From: Ruegeria arenilitoris
GTDB lineage: Bacteria > Pseudomonadota > Alphaproteobacteria > Rhodobacterales > Rhodobacteraceae
Reading direction: 5' to 3'
Length of the DNA stretch: 64,000 nt
NCBI RefSeq assembly: GCF_013030265.1
Contig: NZ_WPZQ01000002.1
Span: 62,001-126,000 of the forward strand
The translations under genes were made by a program, and so were the position numbers. Shown one piece after another: positions 36,962 through 45,478 of this stretch (position 1 is the stretch's first letter; each line of letters opens with the position of its first letter). Under the pieces are notes generated by a model, which worked only from the letters and a program-made list of their open reading frames with translations, was not told the origin of the DNA and searched no databases.

Positions 36962-37444
36962 TTATGAAGCAGGGATGATTACTTTGTCGATCACATGGAT
37001 CACGCCGTTCTTGGTTTCGATATCGGCCTGAACAACGTTGGCATCGTTGACCATCACGCCCGAATCCAGATCGATGGTGATCTCACCGCCCTGCACGGTT
37101 GCAGCGGTCATGTCATCTGACAGATCGCCCGACATTACTTTGCCCGGAACCACGTGGTAGGTCAGGATGGCCACCAGTTGATCCTTGTTTTCAGGCTTCA
37201 GCAGCGTCTCTACCGTGCCTTCAGGCAAGGCAGCAAAAGCTTCATCTGTTGGGGCGAAAACAGTGAATGGACCCTCACCTTTCAGAGTATCAACCAGTTC
37301 AGCGGCCTGAACGGCAGCTACGAGAGTTGTAAAGCTGCCTGCCGAGACAGCAGTGTCCACAATGTCTTTTCCATGACCGTCTGCCATTGCAGACGTGCTG
37401 AACAGAATACTAGCGACACCAGCTACAGCGATTTTGCGAAACAT
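36962..37444 (-). CDS. Secreted fasciclin-domain protein
   Basis: The 160-residue protein has a signal peptide ending near SAMA|DG and a single fasciclin (FAS1) domain. Key stretches are [33 protein letters not shown] in its H1 region, [11 protein letters not shown] (H2-like) and [16 protein letters not shown]1 domains mediate adhesion or matrix contacts. AAGGGA is well spaced before the ATG. Single gene, not in an operon. Confidence 0.93.
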   Translation of the reverse strand: MFRKIAVAGVASILFSTSAMADGHGKDIVDTAVSAGSFTTLVAAVQAAELVDTLKGEGPFTVFAPTDEAFAALPEGTVETLLKPENKDQLVAILTYHVVPGKVMSGDLSDDMTAATVQGGEITIDLDSGVMVNDANVVQADIETKNGVIHVIDKVIIPAS

Positions 37445-37616
37445 GACTTCATATCCCTTGTTGAATGAATGCCTCAGGTGGCATCATCAGGGGTACGGGG
37501 GCGCATCGCGACAAGATCACCTTGCGTGAAGAATGTTCCGGCTTGAAACCGGGTCAGGGTGGGCTAAGCCCGCCAATTCGTAGATTTCCAATCACGAAAT
37601 CGTGAAAGTAAGTAGG

Positions 37617-38156
37617 TCAAAGGCCTTCAAATTCGCACAGGACGTGAACGTCCATGCCCATATCTTCCAGTACTTTGCGACCACCCAACTCGGGCAGATC
37701 AATCACGAAGGCACAGGAGACGATTTCACCGCCAAGCCGCTCGATCAGCTTGATGCCCGCAGCAGCCGTGCCGCCAGTTGCCAACAGATCGTCAACCACC
37801 AGAATCTTCTCACCCGGTTGAATTGCGTCATCGTGGATTTCAACGATCGCCTCGCCGTATTCCAGCTTGTAGTCCTGACTGATGGTTGTGCCGGGCAGTT
37901 TGCCCTTTTTGCGGATCGGCACAAACCCGACGCTTAACTGATGCGCAATTGCCCCGCCCAGGATAAACCCGCGCGCCTCAAGACCGACCACTTTGTCGAT
38001 CCGCTCACCCGCATAAGGGTGCAGCATCTGGTCAATCGCCATGCGAAACCCACGCGGGTCGGCGAACAGGGTTGTCACATCCCGGAACATGATCCCTTCA
38101 TGCGGGAAATCTACGATGGTCCGAATGTAATCCTTGACCGTTTTGTTTATGGACAT
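37617..38156 (-). CDS. apt: Adenine phosphoribosyltransferase
   Basis: Start at ATG 38156 (AGAGGG upstream) gives 179 residues, the normal size. It converts adenine and PRPP to AMP in purine salvage. [13 protein letters not shown] and the PRPP-binding [14 protein letters not shown] are diagnostic. mtnP, which releases adenine from methylthioadenosine, lies 3.3 kb away, so the two steps of adenine salvage are both present in the window. Confidence 0.96.
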   Translation of the reverse strand: MSINKTVKDYIRTIVDFPHEGIMFRDVTTLFADPRGFRMAIDQMLHPYAGERIDKVVGLEARGFILGGAIAHQLSVGFVPIRKKGKLPGTTISQDYKLEYGEAIVEIHDDAIQPGEKILVVDDLLATGGTAAAGIKLIERLGGEIVSCAFVIDLPELGGRKVLEDMGMDVHVLCEFEGL

Positions 38157-38238
38157 GGGCCAACCCTCTTGCGTCAAATTACGCGCGGGTGTTTGGCCCA
38201 TCAGACGGGGTCATGCAAGGAAAGTTTCCCAGCTGCGA

Positions 38239-38373
38239 TCATTTGTGGCGGTCTGGTACCGCCTTTGGCAGACCGTAATAGCGATAAAGCGCAGCTGGCA
38301 GCCACGACAGGTGTGGTTTGCGCCAGTTGCGCTGGTCGCGCAGCAGAAATGCCTGAGCAGCATGAAGGTTCAT
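38239..38373 (-). CDS. Small basic protein of 44 residues, hypothetical
   Basis: A short frame starts at ATG 38373 with a good AAAGGA ribosome site 8-9 bases upstream. It is rich in aromatic and basic residues (RDQRNWRKPHLSWLP, LYRYYGLPKA). There is no membrane segment or signal peptide. Codon use looks like the surrounding genes. It lies between apt and a small ribbon-helix-helix gene reading the other way. I do not recognise a family. Confidence 0.5.
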   Translation of the reverse strand: MNLHAAQAFLLRDQRNWRKPHLSWLPAALYRYYGLPKAVPDRHK

Positions 38374-38422
38374 TGCCTAATTCCTTTTTTATTGTTAGGT
38401 GCTCGATATCTACAACTTCTAT

Positions 38423-38445
38423 GCGATGTATATACAATGTATCGC
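38423..38445. promoter_or_regulatory. Operator-like dyad between two small genes
   Basis: GCGAT and ATCGC flank a perfect ten-base palindrome TGTATATACA (38427-38436). It lies about 35 bp before the ribbon-helix-helix gene and 50 bp before the start of the divergent 44-residue gene, so it could act on both. TATACA may also serve as a -10 element. Confidence 0.45.
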
Positions 38446-38479
38446 GATAAGAATCAAGGGATCGTCGGAGTAAGGGCGC

Positions 38480-38653
38480 GTGGGAAAGAAAGACGGTAAG
38501 GGATCTACCAAGAAAAACAGTCAGTTGGTGCTACGGCTGGATAAGGACGAACGTGACGCATTTGTCGAGCTTTGCAAGGAACTCGACACATCTGCAGCCC
38601 GGGAAATCCGGCGCTTCATCCGCGGTTTCATGAAAGAGAACGCCGAAAACTAG
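38480..38653 (+). CDS. Small ribbon-helix-helix-like DNA-binding protein
   Basis: A 57-residue frame starting with GTG encodes a Lys-rich N terminus and a segment with the CopG/Arc pattern: a beta strand (SQLVLRLDKDERDAF), then helices (VELCKELDTSAAREIRRFIRGFM). The first strand alternates polar and hydrophobic residues as in RHH dimers. AAGGG precedes the GTG closely and GGAG lies further up. It is probably a dimeric transcription regulator, perhaps autoregulating through the dyad upstream (inference). No toxin gene is adjacent, so a toxin-antitoxin role is not supported. Confidence 0.65.
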   Translation: MGKKDGKGSTKKNSQLVLRLDKDERDAFVELCKELDTSAAREIRRFIRGFMKENAEN

Positions 38654-38709
38654 TGCACAGGTTGTGGCTGGCAGCGGACAGCCATTTCTTGTTCTTTAGT
38701 TGAAGGCAC

Positions 38710-39339
38710 TCAGGCTGGCCGACGCAAAAGGGCAGTGGCCAGCCCCATTCCGATCAGGGTTAACCCTCCAAATCGCGTCAAACCGGTGATCACGCTCGGA
38801 CGCCCAATCATCTGACGCAGGCGATCCGCCAGCAGTGCGTAGGCCAGCGCATTCAGCCAGGCCAGCCCCACAAACGTTGCAATCAGGATAAGGAACTGCG
38901 GGCCCAGCGGATCGGCAGGGCGCAGAAACTGCGGCACGAATGCGATAAAGAAGGCGATGGATTTCGGGTTCAGCGCCGTAACGGCCGCCGCATGGCCAAA
39001 GACACTTTGAGTCGTCACATCACGCCCGGTCGAAACGGTCTCTAGACCTCCCGAGGGTGCGCTGCGCAACAGCTTGACGCCCATCCAGACCAGATAGGCC
39101 GCACCTACCCATTTCAGCGCGGTGAACAGGGTTGCCGATGCCAGAACAAGCGCACCCAACCCTAGCAGAGAGGCGGTCATGGCCAACAAATCACCCGCAG
39201 CTACACCCGAGGCCGAGGCAACGGCAACACTACGTCCCTTGGACAGGGCATAGCTGAGAACAAGCAATACCGTGGGCCCCGGTATCAACAAAAGTGCCGT
39301 AGAAGCCGCAACAAAAGCCAACCAGATATCCAAGGACAT
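38710..39339 (-). CDS. LysE/RhtB family amino-acid exporter
   Basis: The 209-residue protein has about six membrane helices. The N-terminal PGPTVLLVLSYALSKGRSVAVASASGVAAGDLLAM is the signature of the LysE/RhtB family, with KWVGAAYLVWMGVKLLRS and NPKSIAFFIAFVPQF following. These proteins export amino acids or homoserine lactones; substrate cannot be told from sequence. Confidence 0.93.
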   Translation of the reverse strand: MSLDIWLAFVAASTALLLIPGPTVLLVLSYALSKGRSVAVASASGVAAGDLLAMTASLLGLGALVLASATLFTALKWVGAAYLVWMGVKLLRSAPSGGLETVSTGRDVTTQSVFGHAAAVTALNPKSIAFFIAFVPQFLRPADPLGPQFLILIATFVGLAWLNALAYALLADRLRQMIGRPSVITGLTRFGGLTLIGMGLATALLRRPA

Positions 39340-39514
39340 GATGCACGTGTTCCGCGATTGAAAATAGCTCGGATCAGCTAGGCTTGCGGGGCCGGGAAAG
39401 TCAACCAGACAAGGCGTCCAAAGCAGCTGTGAATAAGGTGAAAACTCCCATCGCGAGTCGCTTTTTGAGATGTTTTATGTTAATATTCGCATTTTTTAAG
39501 AAGGAGTATTTGTT

Positions 39515-39643
39515 ATGAAGTGGTTAGCTGCAGTGTTTGTGCTCTTTATTGCTGTCGTTGCTCAGACGGGAAACGCCAATAGCTGCCCAGAAGGGTACAC
39601 AGAATGTGGAGGCAACCTGTGTTGTCCTAAGGTGCAGCAATGA
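39515..39643 (+). CDS. Very small secreted four-cysteine peptide
   Basis: The 42-residue frame has a strong AAGAAGGAG ribosome site. A signal peptide is clear: Lys2, hydrophobic core (about 4-16) and GNA|NS as the likely cut. The mature part is only about 21 residues with the pattern C-x6-C-x4-C-C, enough for two disulfides. The stop codon overlaps the next start as ATGA. The upstream region (about 39440-39510) is much more AT-rich than the neighbours. I do not recognise a family; a secreted signal, a toxin-like peptide or a metal-binding peptide are all possible. Confidence 0.7.
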   Translation: MKWLAAVFVLFIAVVAQTGNANSCPEGYTECGGNLCCPKVQQ

Positions 39644-40326
39644 CCTGGTCAGGCGCACTTGACGAGTTGCGCAAACGCTCTGGATACCTGATTGCGGTGG
39701 CGATCGTTATCGCTGTTCTGGCGTTCACAGCACCGCTGGTGCTGGACGCGGATGAGGCCGATTTGCGCTATGACCGAAACAGCATCCCAGCCCATCGTCT
39801 GGATAGTCCGCGACCCGGTGATGCCTATGCATTTGATCATTCGGCCGGTGATTTCATGGCGATCAAACTGTGCCGTTTGCACATGGCTGATACGTTCCAG
39901 GCAGCACCGGTCAGGTTTGCCGGCGTCAATGAGTGGGGAAAGGGCTTCAATGATGCGATCTCGCAGGTGGGACAGTTCGTCGGAGAGAAGATTCTTCATG
40001 AGATGAACCTCGAAGGCGCGCATGTCGTGTGGGAATTCAACAAGATTTATCGCAGCGATGAGCTGAGTACCCAGCTTGAGCAGAACTGCCTTGAGCGTGT
40101 GGTTGAACGCGTACGTATGCCTGATCAGTCGGTCTTTATCGTCGATATGGTTTACTATGCGCCGGATGAGCCCGACATGCCGAAACTGGTTCAGCTGTCC
40201 CGGTCGAGCATCATACCGATGGACTGTGGCGCAGGTTGCATGCAGCCGATGCCTAAACATGAGGTTCTCAAGATCGGTTGGCTGACGCGGATCAAGGCTG
40301 AATGGCAACTGGTACGTATCGAATAG
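39640..40326 (+). CDS. Membrane-anchored periplasmic protein, hypothetical
   Basis: The 228-residue protein has one N-terminal membrane helix (about 15-35) preceded by a short cytosolic part (ELRKRSG), so most of it faces the periplasm. The domain contains four Cys: KLCRLH, QNCLERV and a CGAGC pair near residue 190. No family is recognised. Its start overlaps the stop of the cysteine peptide gene (ATGA), so the two are almost certainly co-translated. A role with the peptide, such as export, processing or immunity, is inference only. Confidence 0.85.
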   Translation: MTWSGALDELRKRSGYLIAVAIVIAVLAFTAPLVLDADEADLRYDRNSIPAHRLDSPRPGDAYAFDHSAGDFMAIKLCRLHMADTFQAAPVRFAGVNEWGKGFNDAISQVGQFVGEKILHEMNLEGAHVVWEFNKIYRSDELSTQLEQNCLERVVERVRMPDQSVFIVDMVYYAPDEPDMPKLVQLSRSSIIPMDCGAGCMQPMPKHEVLKIGWLTRIKAEWQLVRIE

Positions 40327-40357
40327 CCGCACTCAGGCGCTAAGAGGGGGCATAGCG

Positions 40358-40380
40358 GAGTTTGGGGTACCCCCGAACTC
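40358..40380 (+). other. Hairpin after the cysteine-peptide unit
   Basis: GAGTT-T-GGGG-TA-CCCC-CG-AACTC forms a nine-pair stem with a small bulge, 31 bases after the stop codon. There is no T-run, so termination efficiency is uncertain. Confidence 0.4.
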
Positions 40381-40517
40381 TGGGCTCGTGTCAGCAGATC
40401 GCTGATTTGTAATGGCTTCGCTGCTGTGTATGTGGTGGCCTGGTCATGGATGTTCTGTGTTTATTTGAGGAATGTGAGAGTTCCGGGTGGCACAGTGGCT
40501 GTGGCGCATTGGGCGAG

Positions 40518-40543
40518 CAACCTTAAAGCTCGGATTAAGGTTG
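40518..40543. promoter_or_regulatory. Perfect 9-bp inverted repeat upstream of the hydrolase gene
   Basis: CAACCTTAA and TTAAGGTTG are separated by eight bases, about 70 bp before the hydrolase start. The layout fits a dimeric regulator site or an RNA hairpin. No regulator gene is adjacent. The rest of the 287-bp gap from 40327 to 40613 holds no convincing gene. Confidence 0.5.
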
Positions 40544-40613
40544 ATACACCTGTCTTGAAACGCCCATATGCGGACACAAGACTATGAGGACCATTTCGCC
40601 TCAGGAGGCTCGG

Positions 40614-41480
40614 GTGACACAACCGCATACAACTGACAATGAACAGCAGATCCAAACCGGCCAACCAACGCGCAGTTGGCTGAAACGTGCATTGGTCTCT
40701 GTGGTGGCCGTTGGCGGCATCGCTTATGTGGCAGCCGCAGGATACATGTATCTCAATCAGCGGTCTTTGCTGTTCAAACCCTCAGGTGTTTTACCCGAAC
40801 CGCAAGCTGTTGGGTTGGCGGATGCGACTGTCCTAAAGGTTCCGATGTCTGATGGGGTTGAGCTGACCACTTGGTCCGTTCCTGCCAGCGCCGAAGGGGC
40901 ACCAACGGTCCTGTTCTTTCATGGTCAAAGCGGCAACCTGGGTGACCGGGTTCAACGTCTTGAGGAGATTGTTGACAGCGGGTTCGGACTGCTTGCCCCC
41001 AGCTATCGGGGATATCCCGGCAGTCCCGGCGAACCGTCGGAGCAGGCCCTGATCTCGGATGGTGTCGAGCTGTTTGATCTGCTCGAAACCCAGGGCGAGA
41101 CTATCATCCTGCACGGACAAAGCCTAGGTACGGGCGTCGCGACCGCCGTGGCCGAACAGCGCCCGGAAGCTGAACTCCTGGTACTCGAAGCACCCTTTAC
41201 AGCGACAGTTGACGTGGCAGCCGAAAGATACCCTTGGCTGCCGGTGTCAGCGCTGATGAAAGACCACTTCGCCACCCGCGACCTTATCGATGATGTCGAG
41301 GTTCCGATCCTGATCTTTCACGGTTCCGACGATGAAACGGTTCCAGCCCACCACAGCAAGAAGCTTGCGGAACTCTCCGGCGCGAAGGCCCAGCTGTTCA
41401 TGATACCGGGCGGCACACACAACGACCTGTGGTCGCACGGGTTGTGGCAGGAGGTTCGTCAGAACCTGCCAGCCAACTAA
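40614..41480 (+). CDS. Membrane-anchored alpha/beta hydrolase (ABHD13/17-like)
   Basis: I choose the GTG at 40614 because AGGAGG lies five bases upstream; an ATG 30 bases earlier has none. The 288-residue protein has one membrane helix (about 27-47), then an alpha/beta-hydrolase fold. FFHGQSGN holds the oxyanion region, HGQSLGTGVA the nucleophile Ser, ILIFHGSDDETVP the Asp and GGTHNDL the His. It resembles BEM46-type hydrolases; substrate unknown. Confidence 0.88.
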   Translation: MTQPHTTDNEQQIQTGQPTRSWLKRALVSVVAVGGIAYVAAAGYMYLNQRSLLFKPSGVLPEPQAVGLADATVLKVPMSDGVELTTWSVPASAEGAPTVLFFHGQSGNLGDRVQRLEEIVDSGFGLLAPSYRGYPGSPGEPSEQALISDGVELFDLLETQGETIILHGQSLGTGVATAVAEQRPEAELLVLEAPFTATVDVAAERYPWLPVSALMKDHFATRDLIDDVEVPILIFHGSDDETVPAHHSKKLAELSGAKAQLFMIPGGTHNDLWSHGLWQEVRQNLPAN

Positions 41481-41498
41481 GGGCAACCCTGTTGGGTG

Positions 41499-42371
41499 TC
41501 AGAGAATCCGCCCGGCAACCGCATCCAGTTTGGCCAGAACGGCTGGATCGCGTTTCTCGGGTGCGGTCAGGATCGCGAATTCCAGCGCGCGGTCGCAGCC
41601 ATGCGGGCAAAGTTCGCGTTCGGACCCCAGCAGTTTCGGCAGCCCTTTGACCAGCGCCCGGCCTTTTTCGGCATTCCCGGTCAGCGTGGCGATGATGGCG
41701 GTTACGTCCACTTCACCGTGATCGGGGTGCCAGCTGTCATAGTCCGTGACCATCGCGACGGAGGCATAGCAAAGTTCCGCTTCGCGGGCGAGCTTCGCTT
41801 CGGGCATGTTGGTCATGCCGATCACATCGCAACCCCATTGCTCGCGATACATCTTCGACTCGGCCAGAGTTGAGAATTGCGGCCCTTCCATTGCCAGATA
41901 GGTCCCGCCGCGGTGGATCGTGATGCCAGCAGCCTTACCCGCAGTTTCACAGGCATCGCTAAGGCGCGGGCAGGTGGGATGCGCGACACTGACATGTGCG
42001 ACGCAGCCCGTACCAAAAAAGCTCTTTTCCCGCGCAAAGGTCCGATCGATGAACTGGTCGACGATCACGAAATCGCCCGGTGCCATATGCTCGCGGAATG
42101 ATCCGCAGGCCGAGACCGAGATTACATCTGTCACACCCAGCCGTTTCAGCGCATCGATGTTGGCGCGATAGGGGACTTCGGTCGGCGAATGGACGTGCCC
42201 GCGCCCGTGGCGTGGCAGAAAGGCCATATCGACGCCATCCAGAGAGCCGGTCAGGATCTGATCCGATGGATCGCCCCACGGCGTTTCAACACTGACCCAT
42301 TCCGCATTTTCCAATCCGTCGATTTCGTAGATGCCTGATCCGCCAATGACGGCAATTTTGGTTTGGGTCAC
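41499..42371 (-). CDS. mtnP: S-methyl-5'-thioadenosine phosphorylase
   Basis: The 290-residue PNP-family enzyme splits methylthioadenosine to adenine and 5-methylthioribose 1-phosphate. AVIGGSGIYEIDGL, PRHGRGHVHSPTEVPYRAN, ISVSACGSF and MEGPQFSTLAESKMYR are the family blocks. It starts with GTG preceded by GGGGAGAAG. The adenine released can be used by apt. Other methionine-salvage genes are not in the window. Confidence 0.95.
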   Translation of the reverse strand: MTQTKIAVIGGSGIYEIDGLENAEWVSVETPWGDPSDQILTGSLDGVDMAFLPRHGRGHVHSPTEVPYRANIDALKRLGVTDVISVSACGSFREHMAPGDFVIVDQFIDRTFAREKSFFGTGCVAHVSVAHPTCPRLSDACETAGKAAGITIHRGGTYLAMEGPQFSTLAESKMYREQWGCDVIGMTNMPEAKLAREAELCYASVAMVTDYDSWHPDHGEVDVTAIIATLTGNAEKGRALVKGLPKLLGSERELCPHGCDRALEFAILTAPEKRDPAVLAKLDAVAGRIL

Positions 42372-42442
42372 TGATCTTCTCCCCGCAGGTTGTTTGTCTT
42401 GGATATCTGCGGTTTGCGACCCGCTTTGACAAGGGTTTGCAC

Positions 42443-43003
42443 CTATTCTTCCGCTGTTAACAATCCGCGAATGTCGGATTGGCTCCTAAAGTCCAGCCAT
42501 GCCGCATCAAAACCATCCAGCGGCCATGTCAGTTCCTGTGATTGCCCGTGCCGATCCCGAAAGACAAAGCGATAGGCCTCACCGGTCAGCATGGCGTCGA
42601 TAATGTCCTGCGCGCCTTCTCCGGCAAAGGTGCAGCTGAGGCCCGTCAGGCAGCCCGGTCGGCGCGTGCGCCAGATCACGTCTTCGCCTTGGTCGATCCG
42701 GAACCCGGACGGGCTGAACAGTGTGCCGGGTTCAATTCCGAACTCGATTATATAATCTTCGGGGGCCGGTGTGATGAATACGAACTGGGCGGCAAACTTC
42801 GGACGCAACGAAAAAACATCTGCGCGTCGAATATAGCATCGTTGCCGCAACGCACCGTTTTCCTCACGCTCATCGCAGATGGAATTCCATATCCCGTATG
42901 CTTCATAGTGGGTCACACGCCAGTTCCCGGCCGTGTCATTGCCTTGTAAGTCCTGCGCAATTGCAGAAATCGGGAATAGCAAAAGTAGAATGATCCAGCG
43001 CAT
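42443..43003 (-). CDS. Secreted IalB-like (invasion associated locus B family) protein
   Basis: This 186-residue exported protein has a signal peptide ending at AIAQ|D. It carries four Cys (ICDERE, QRCYIR, PGCLTGLSC) and a GNWRV start of the mature domain, consistent with the IalB-type fold that is common in alphaproteobacteria. Function in free-living marine species is unknown. It lies alone, 72 bp upstream (in the reading sense) of mtnP. Confidence 0.7.
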   Translation of the reverse strand: MRWIILLLLFPISAIAQDLQGNDTAGNWRVTHYEAYGIWNSICDEREENGALRQRCYIRRADVFSLRPKFAAQFVFITPAPEDYIIEFGIEPGTLFSPSGFRIDQGEDVIWRTRRPGCLTGLSCTFAGEGAQDIIDAMLTGEAYRFVFRDRHGQSQELTWPLDGFDAAWLDFRSQSDIRGLLTAEE

Positions 43004-43169
43004 GTTGCAGAGTTGCTTGTGACTGCTGTGATCTTCAACTCACGTTATTGCGAGAGAGTTGGTATGCGACTAAAGCATGGCAGTGTCCCACCCAGCGCGG
43101 TAGCTCTGACACGGGATTGCATATAAAAGGCCCCCTTCGCGCGAACAAATTAACCCACAGGACTGTCCA

Positions 43170-44804
43170 ATGCCCCGAGCCTTGCTGGCAAGCTTTGCCA
43201 ATCGCCTAGCCATACCTGACCTGCGCTGGATGCCCGACGAGGGACTGACCATGTCGCGTCTGCGTATCGAATTGCTGTCCGGCCTGACCGTTGCTCTGGC
43301 TCTTGTGCCCGAAGCTGTTGCATTTGCCTTTGTCGCAGGGGTTCACCCGCTGGTTGGCCTTTATGCGGCATTCCTTGTGGGTCTGATCACTGCACTGATT
43401 GGTGGGCGCCCGGGTATGATTTCGGGTGCGACCGGTGCTCTGGCCGTGGTCATGGTGGCCTTGGTTGCGCAGCACGGCGTGGAATACCTGTTCGCGACAG
43501 TGGTATTGATGGGCATCCTGCAAGTGATTGCAGGCGCGATGCACTGGGGGCGGTTCATACGTCTTGTGCCTCATCCGGTGATGCTGGGCTTTGTGAATGG
43601 TCTGGCCATTGTGATTTTCCTGGCGCAATTGGGTCAGTTCAAAGTGCCGGGAACCATGGAAAATACCGGGCACGGCATGGGTGGCGGCGAATGGCTGTCG
43701 GGCATGCAGCTCTATACCATGCTGGGCCTTGTTGCTTTGACCATGGCGGTCATTTGGGTCATGCCGCGCGTCACACGTATCGTACCTGCACCGTTGGCCG
43801 GTATCGTCGTCGTTGCCGCACTGGTCATTGGCTTCGGTCTGGATGTTCCACGCGTCGGCGATCTGGCCTCGATCGAAGGGGGGCTGCCGTCCTTCCATAT
43901 CCCGATGGTTCCGCTGACATGGGAAACGTTTGAGATCATCCTGCCCTACGCCGTCATTCTGGCAGCGATCGGGTTGATCGAATCCCTGCTTACCCTGAAC
44001 CTTGTGGGTGAAATCACGGGCAAGCGCGGCGGTGCCTCGCAGGAGTGTATTGCGCAGGGTGCAGCCAACGTTGTCACCGGCTTTTTCGGCGGTATGGGCG
44101 GTTGCGCGATGATCGGTCAGTCGATGATCAACGTAAAATCGGGCGGCCGTACGCGTGTTGCAGGTATCGCTGCGGCGCTGTTCCTGTTGGTCTTTATCCT
44201 GTTCGCTGCCCCCCTGATCGAGCAAATTCCGTTGGCCGCACTGGTTGGCGTGATGTTCATGGTCGTGATCGGAACCTTTGCCTGGAACTCGTTCAACATC
44301 CTGCGCAAGGTCCCACTGATGGATGCGTTCGTCATTGTACTGGTGACCGTGGTAACCGTGATGGAGGACCTTGCAGTTGCAGTTGTGGTCGGTGTGATCG
44401 TGTCTGCGCTGGCCTATGCCTGGAACAACGCCAAGCGTATTCATGCGGTGACGCGCGAGTCCGAAACTGAAAAAGGCGCTAAGGTCTACGAGATTCAGGG
44501 CCCGTTGTTCTTTGGGTCGTCTGAAGGGTTTGTAGAACTGTTCGACGTAGCAAATGATCCGGAAACCGTGATTGTCGATTTCGCCGACAGTCGGGTTGTC
44601 GATCAATCGGCTCTGCAGGCTATCGAAAACATTGCTGGCAAATACGAGGCCGCCGGTAAGCGCGTCATGTTGCGCCACCTCAGCCGCGATTGTCACAAGC
44701 TGCTGAACAAGGCGGGTCACCTGATGGTCGATAGTGACGATGACCCGGACTATGGTCTGGCCGTGGATTACTCGGTCCGCACCGGCATTCTGGGCGGACA
44801 CTGA
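43170..44804 (+). CDS. SulP family inorganic anion transporter
   Basis: The 544-residue membrane protein has about ten to twelve membrane segments and a C-terminal STAS domain (about 435-540). GLTVALALVPEAVAFAFVAGVHPLVGLYAAF is the SulP signature region, and GGMGGCAMIGQSMINVKSGG is the second conserved block. STAS ends with DFADSRVVDQSALQAIENI. Likely substrates are sulfate or bicarbonate; not decided. A start at ATG 43251 is also possible, with GAGGGACTGACC upstream. Confidence 0.93.
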   Translation: MPRALLASFANRLAIPDLRWMPDEGLTMSRLRIELLSGLTVALALVPEAVAFAFVAGVHPLVGLYAAFLVGLITALIGGRPGMISGATGALAVVMVALVAQHGVEYLFATVVLMGILQVIAGAMHWGRFIRLVPHPVMLGFVNGLAIVIFLAQLGQFKVPGTMENTGHGMGGGEWLSGMQLYTMLGLVALTMAVIWVMPRVTRIVPAPLAGIVVVAALVIGFGLDVPRVGDLASIEGGLPSFHIPMVPLTWETFEIILPYAVILAAIGLIESLLTLNLVGEITGKRGGASQECIAQGAANVVTGFFGGMGGCAMIGQSMINVKSGGRTRVAGIAAALFLLVFILFAAPLIEQIPLAALVGVMFMVVIGTFAWNSFNILRKVPLMDAFVIVLVTVVTVMEDLAVAVVVGVIVSALAYAWNNAKRIHAVTRESETEKGAKVYEIQGPLFFGSSEGFVELFDVANDPETVIVDFADSRVVDQSALQAIENIAGKYEAAGKRVMLRHLSRDCHKLLNKAGHLMVDSDDDPDYGLAVDYSVRTGILGGH

Positions 44805-44813
44805 ATGAAATAG

Positions 44814-44838
44814 GGGCGGCCGATCAGGCCGCCCTTTT
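44814..44838. terminator. Terminator between sulP and the convergent acetyltransferase gene
   Basis: GGGCGGCC-GATCA-GGCCGCCC is a perfect eight-pair stem followed by TTTT on the plus strand. It overlaps the stop codon region of the convergent gene by two bases. Confidence 0.85.
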
Positions 44839-45478
44839 ACTTTGGGACCATCCGTTCCAGCGCATCTATGTCACCGGACAACAATGCCTCATCGGCGTGC
44901 GCAACGCTTTCGGCCGGCCAGTCCCACCAGTTCAGCGCCTGCAATCGTTCGACAGTTTCGGGGTCAAAGCGGAACCGTCTGACCTCTGCCGGATTGCCTG
45001 TGACGATGGCGTATGGAGGAATTTCGCCGCGAACAACCGATCCCGCGCCGATGATCGCCCCGTTTCCGATCCGCGCACCGGGCAGGATCATCGCGCCATA
45101 GCCGATCCAGACATCGTTCCCGATGACAGTGTCCCGGCTATCAGGTTGATAACCTGCCATACGATCCGGATCGAAAACCGGAAACGGAAAACAGGTCAGC
45201 CCGTCTGTGGCGTGATTGGCAGACGCGGTGATAAACCGTACGCCATGAGCGATCTGGCAGAACTTGCCCAGCACCAGTTTCTCTCGGGAAAAGGGAAACA
45301 GGTAGGGTGCCAGCCGGAAGGCCCAGTCGTCAGGTGCATCGAAATCCGACGCGTAGCTGAACGCGCCCGCCTGAAACTGCGGGTGATCAATCGCCTGAGA
45401 CAGAAATACGGTTCCCCGATGGTCAGAGCCATCGGGCAGGGTAATCGGATATCGGCGTGAAGGATCAGGCAGGGGCAT
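44837..45478 (-). CDS. CatB-like hexapeptide acetyltransferase
   Basis: The ATG at 45478 overlaps the flavin reductase stop by one base (TGATG). The 213-residue protein has left-handed beta-helix hexapeptide repeats (VIGNDVWIGYGAMILPGARIGNGAIIGAGSVV) and the catalytic-type His in ASANHATDG, as in xenobiotic acetyltransferases (CatB/Vat). NWWDWPAESV near the end is typical. Substrate unknown; a drug-resistance role should not be assumed. Confidence 0.9.
   Translation of the reverse strand: MPLPDPSRRYPITLPDGSDHRGTVFLSQAIDHPQFQAGAFSYASDFDAPDDWAFRLAPYLFPFSREKLVLGKFCQIAHGVRFITASANHATDGLTCFPFPVFDPDRMAGYQPDSRDTVIGNDVWIGYGAMILPGARIGNGAIIGAGSVVRGEIPPYAIVTGNPAEVRRFRFDPETVERLQALNWWDWPAESVAHADEALLSGDIDALERMVPK

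Noticed and set aside
38201-38437. 78-codon minus-strand frame near apt
   Set aside because: It overlaps the better-supported 44-residue frame, lacks a good ribosome site and has no recognisable features.
43206-44801. Long open frame of 531 codons on the minus strand opposite the SulP gene
   Set aside because: It mirrors the codon structure of the plus-strand transporter, is rich in His, Gln, Asn and Asp with no recognisable domain, and is a typical antisense shadow in GC-biased DNA.
44837-45478. Chloramphenicol-resistance reading of the CatB-like gene
   Set aside because: The hexapeptide family is broad and nothing nearby indicates a resistance element; only the family-level call is justified.
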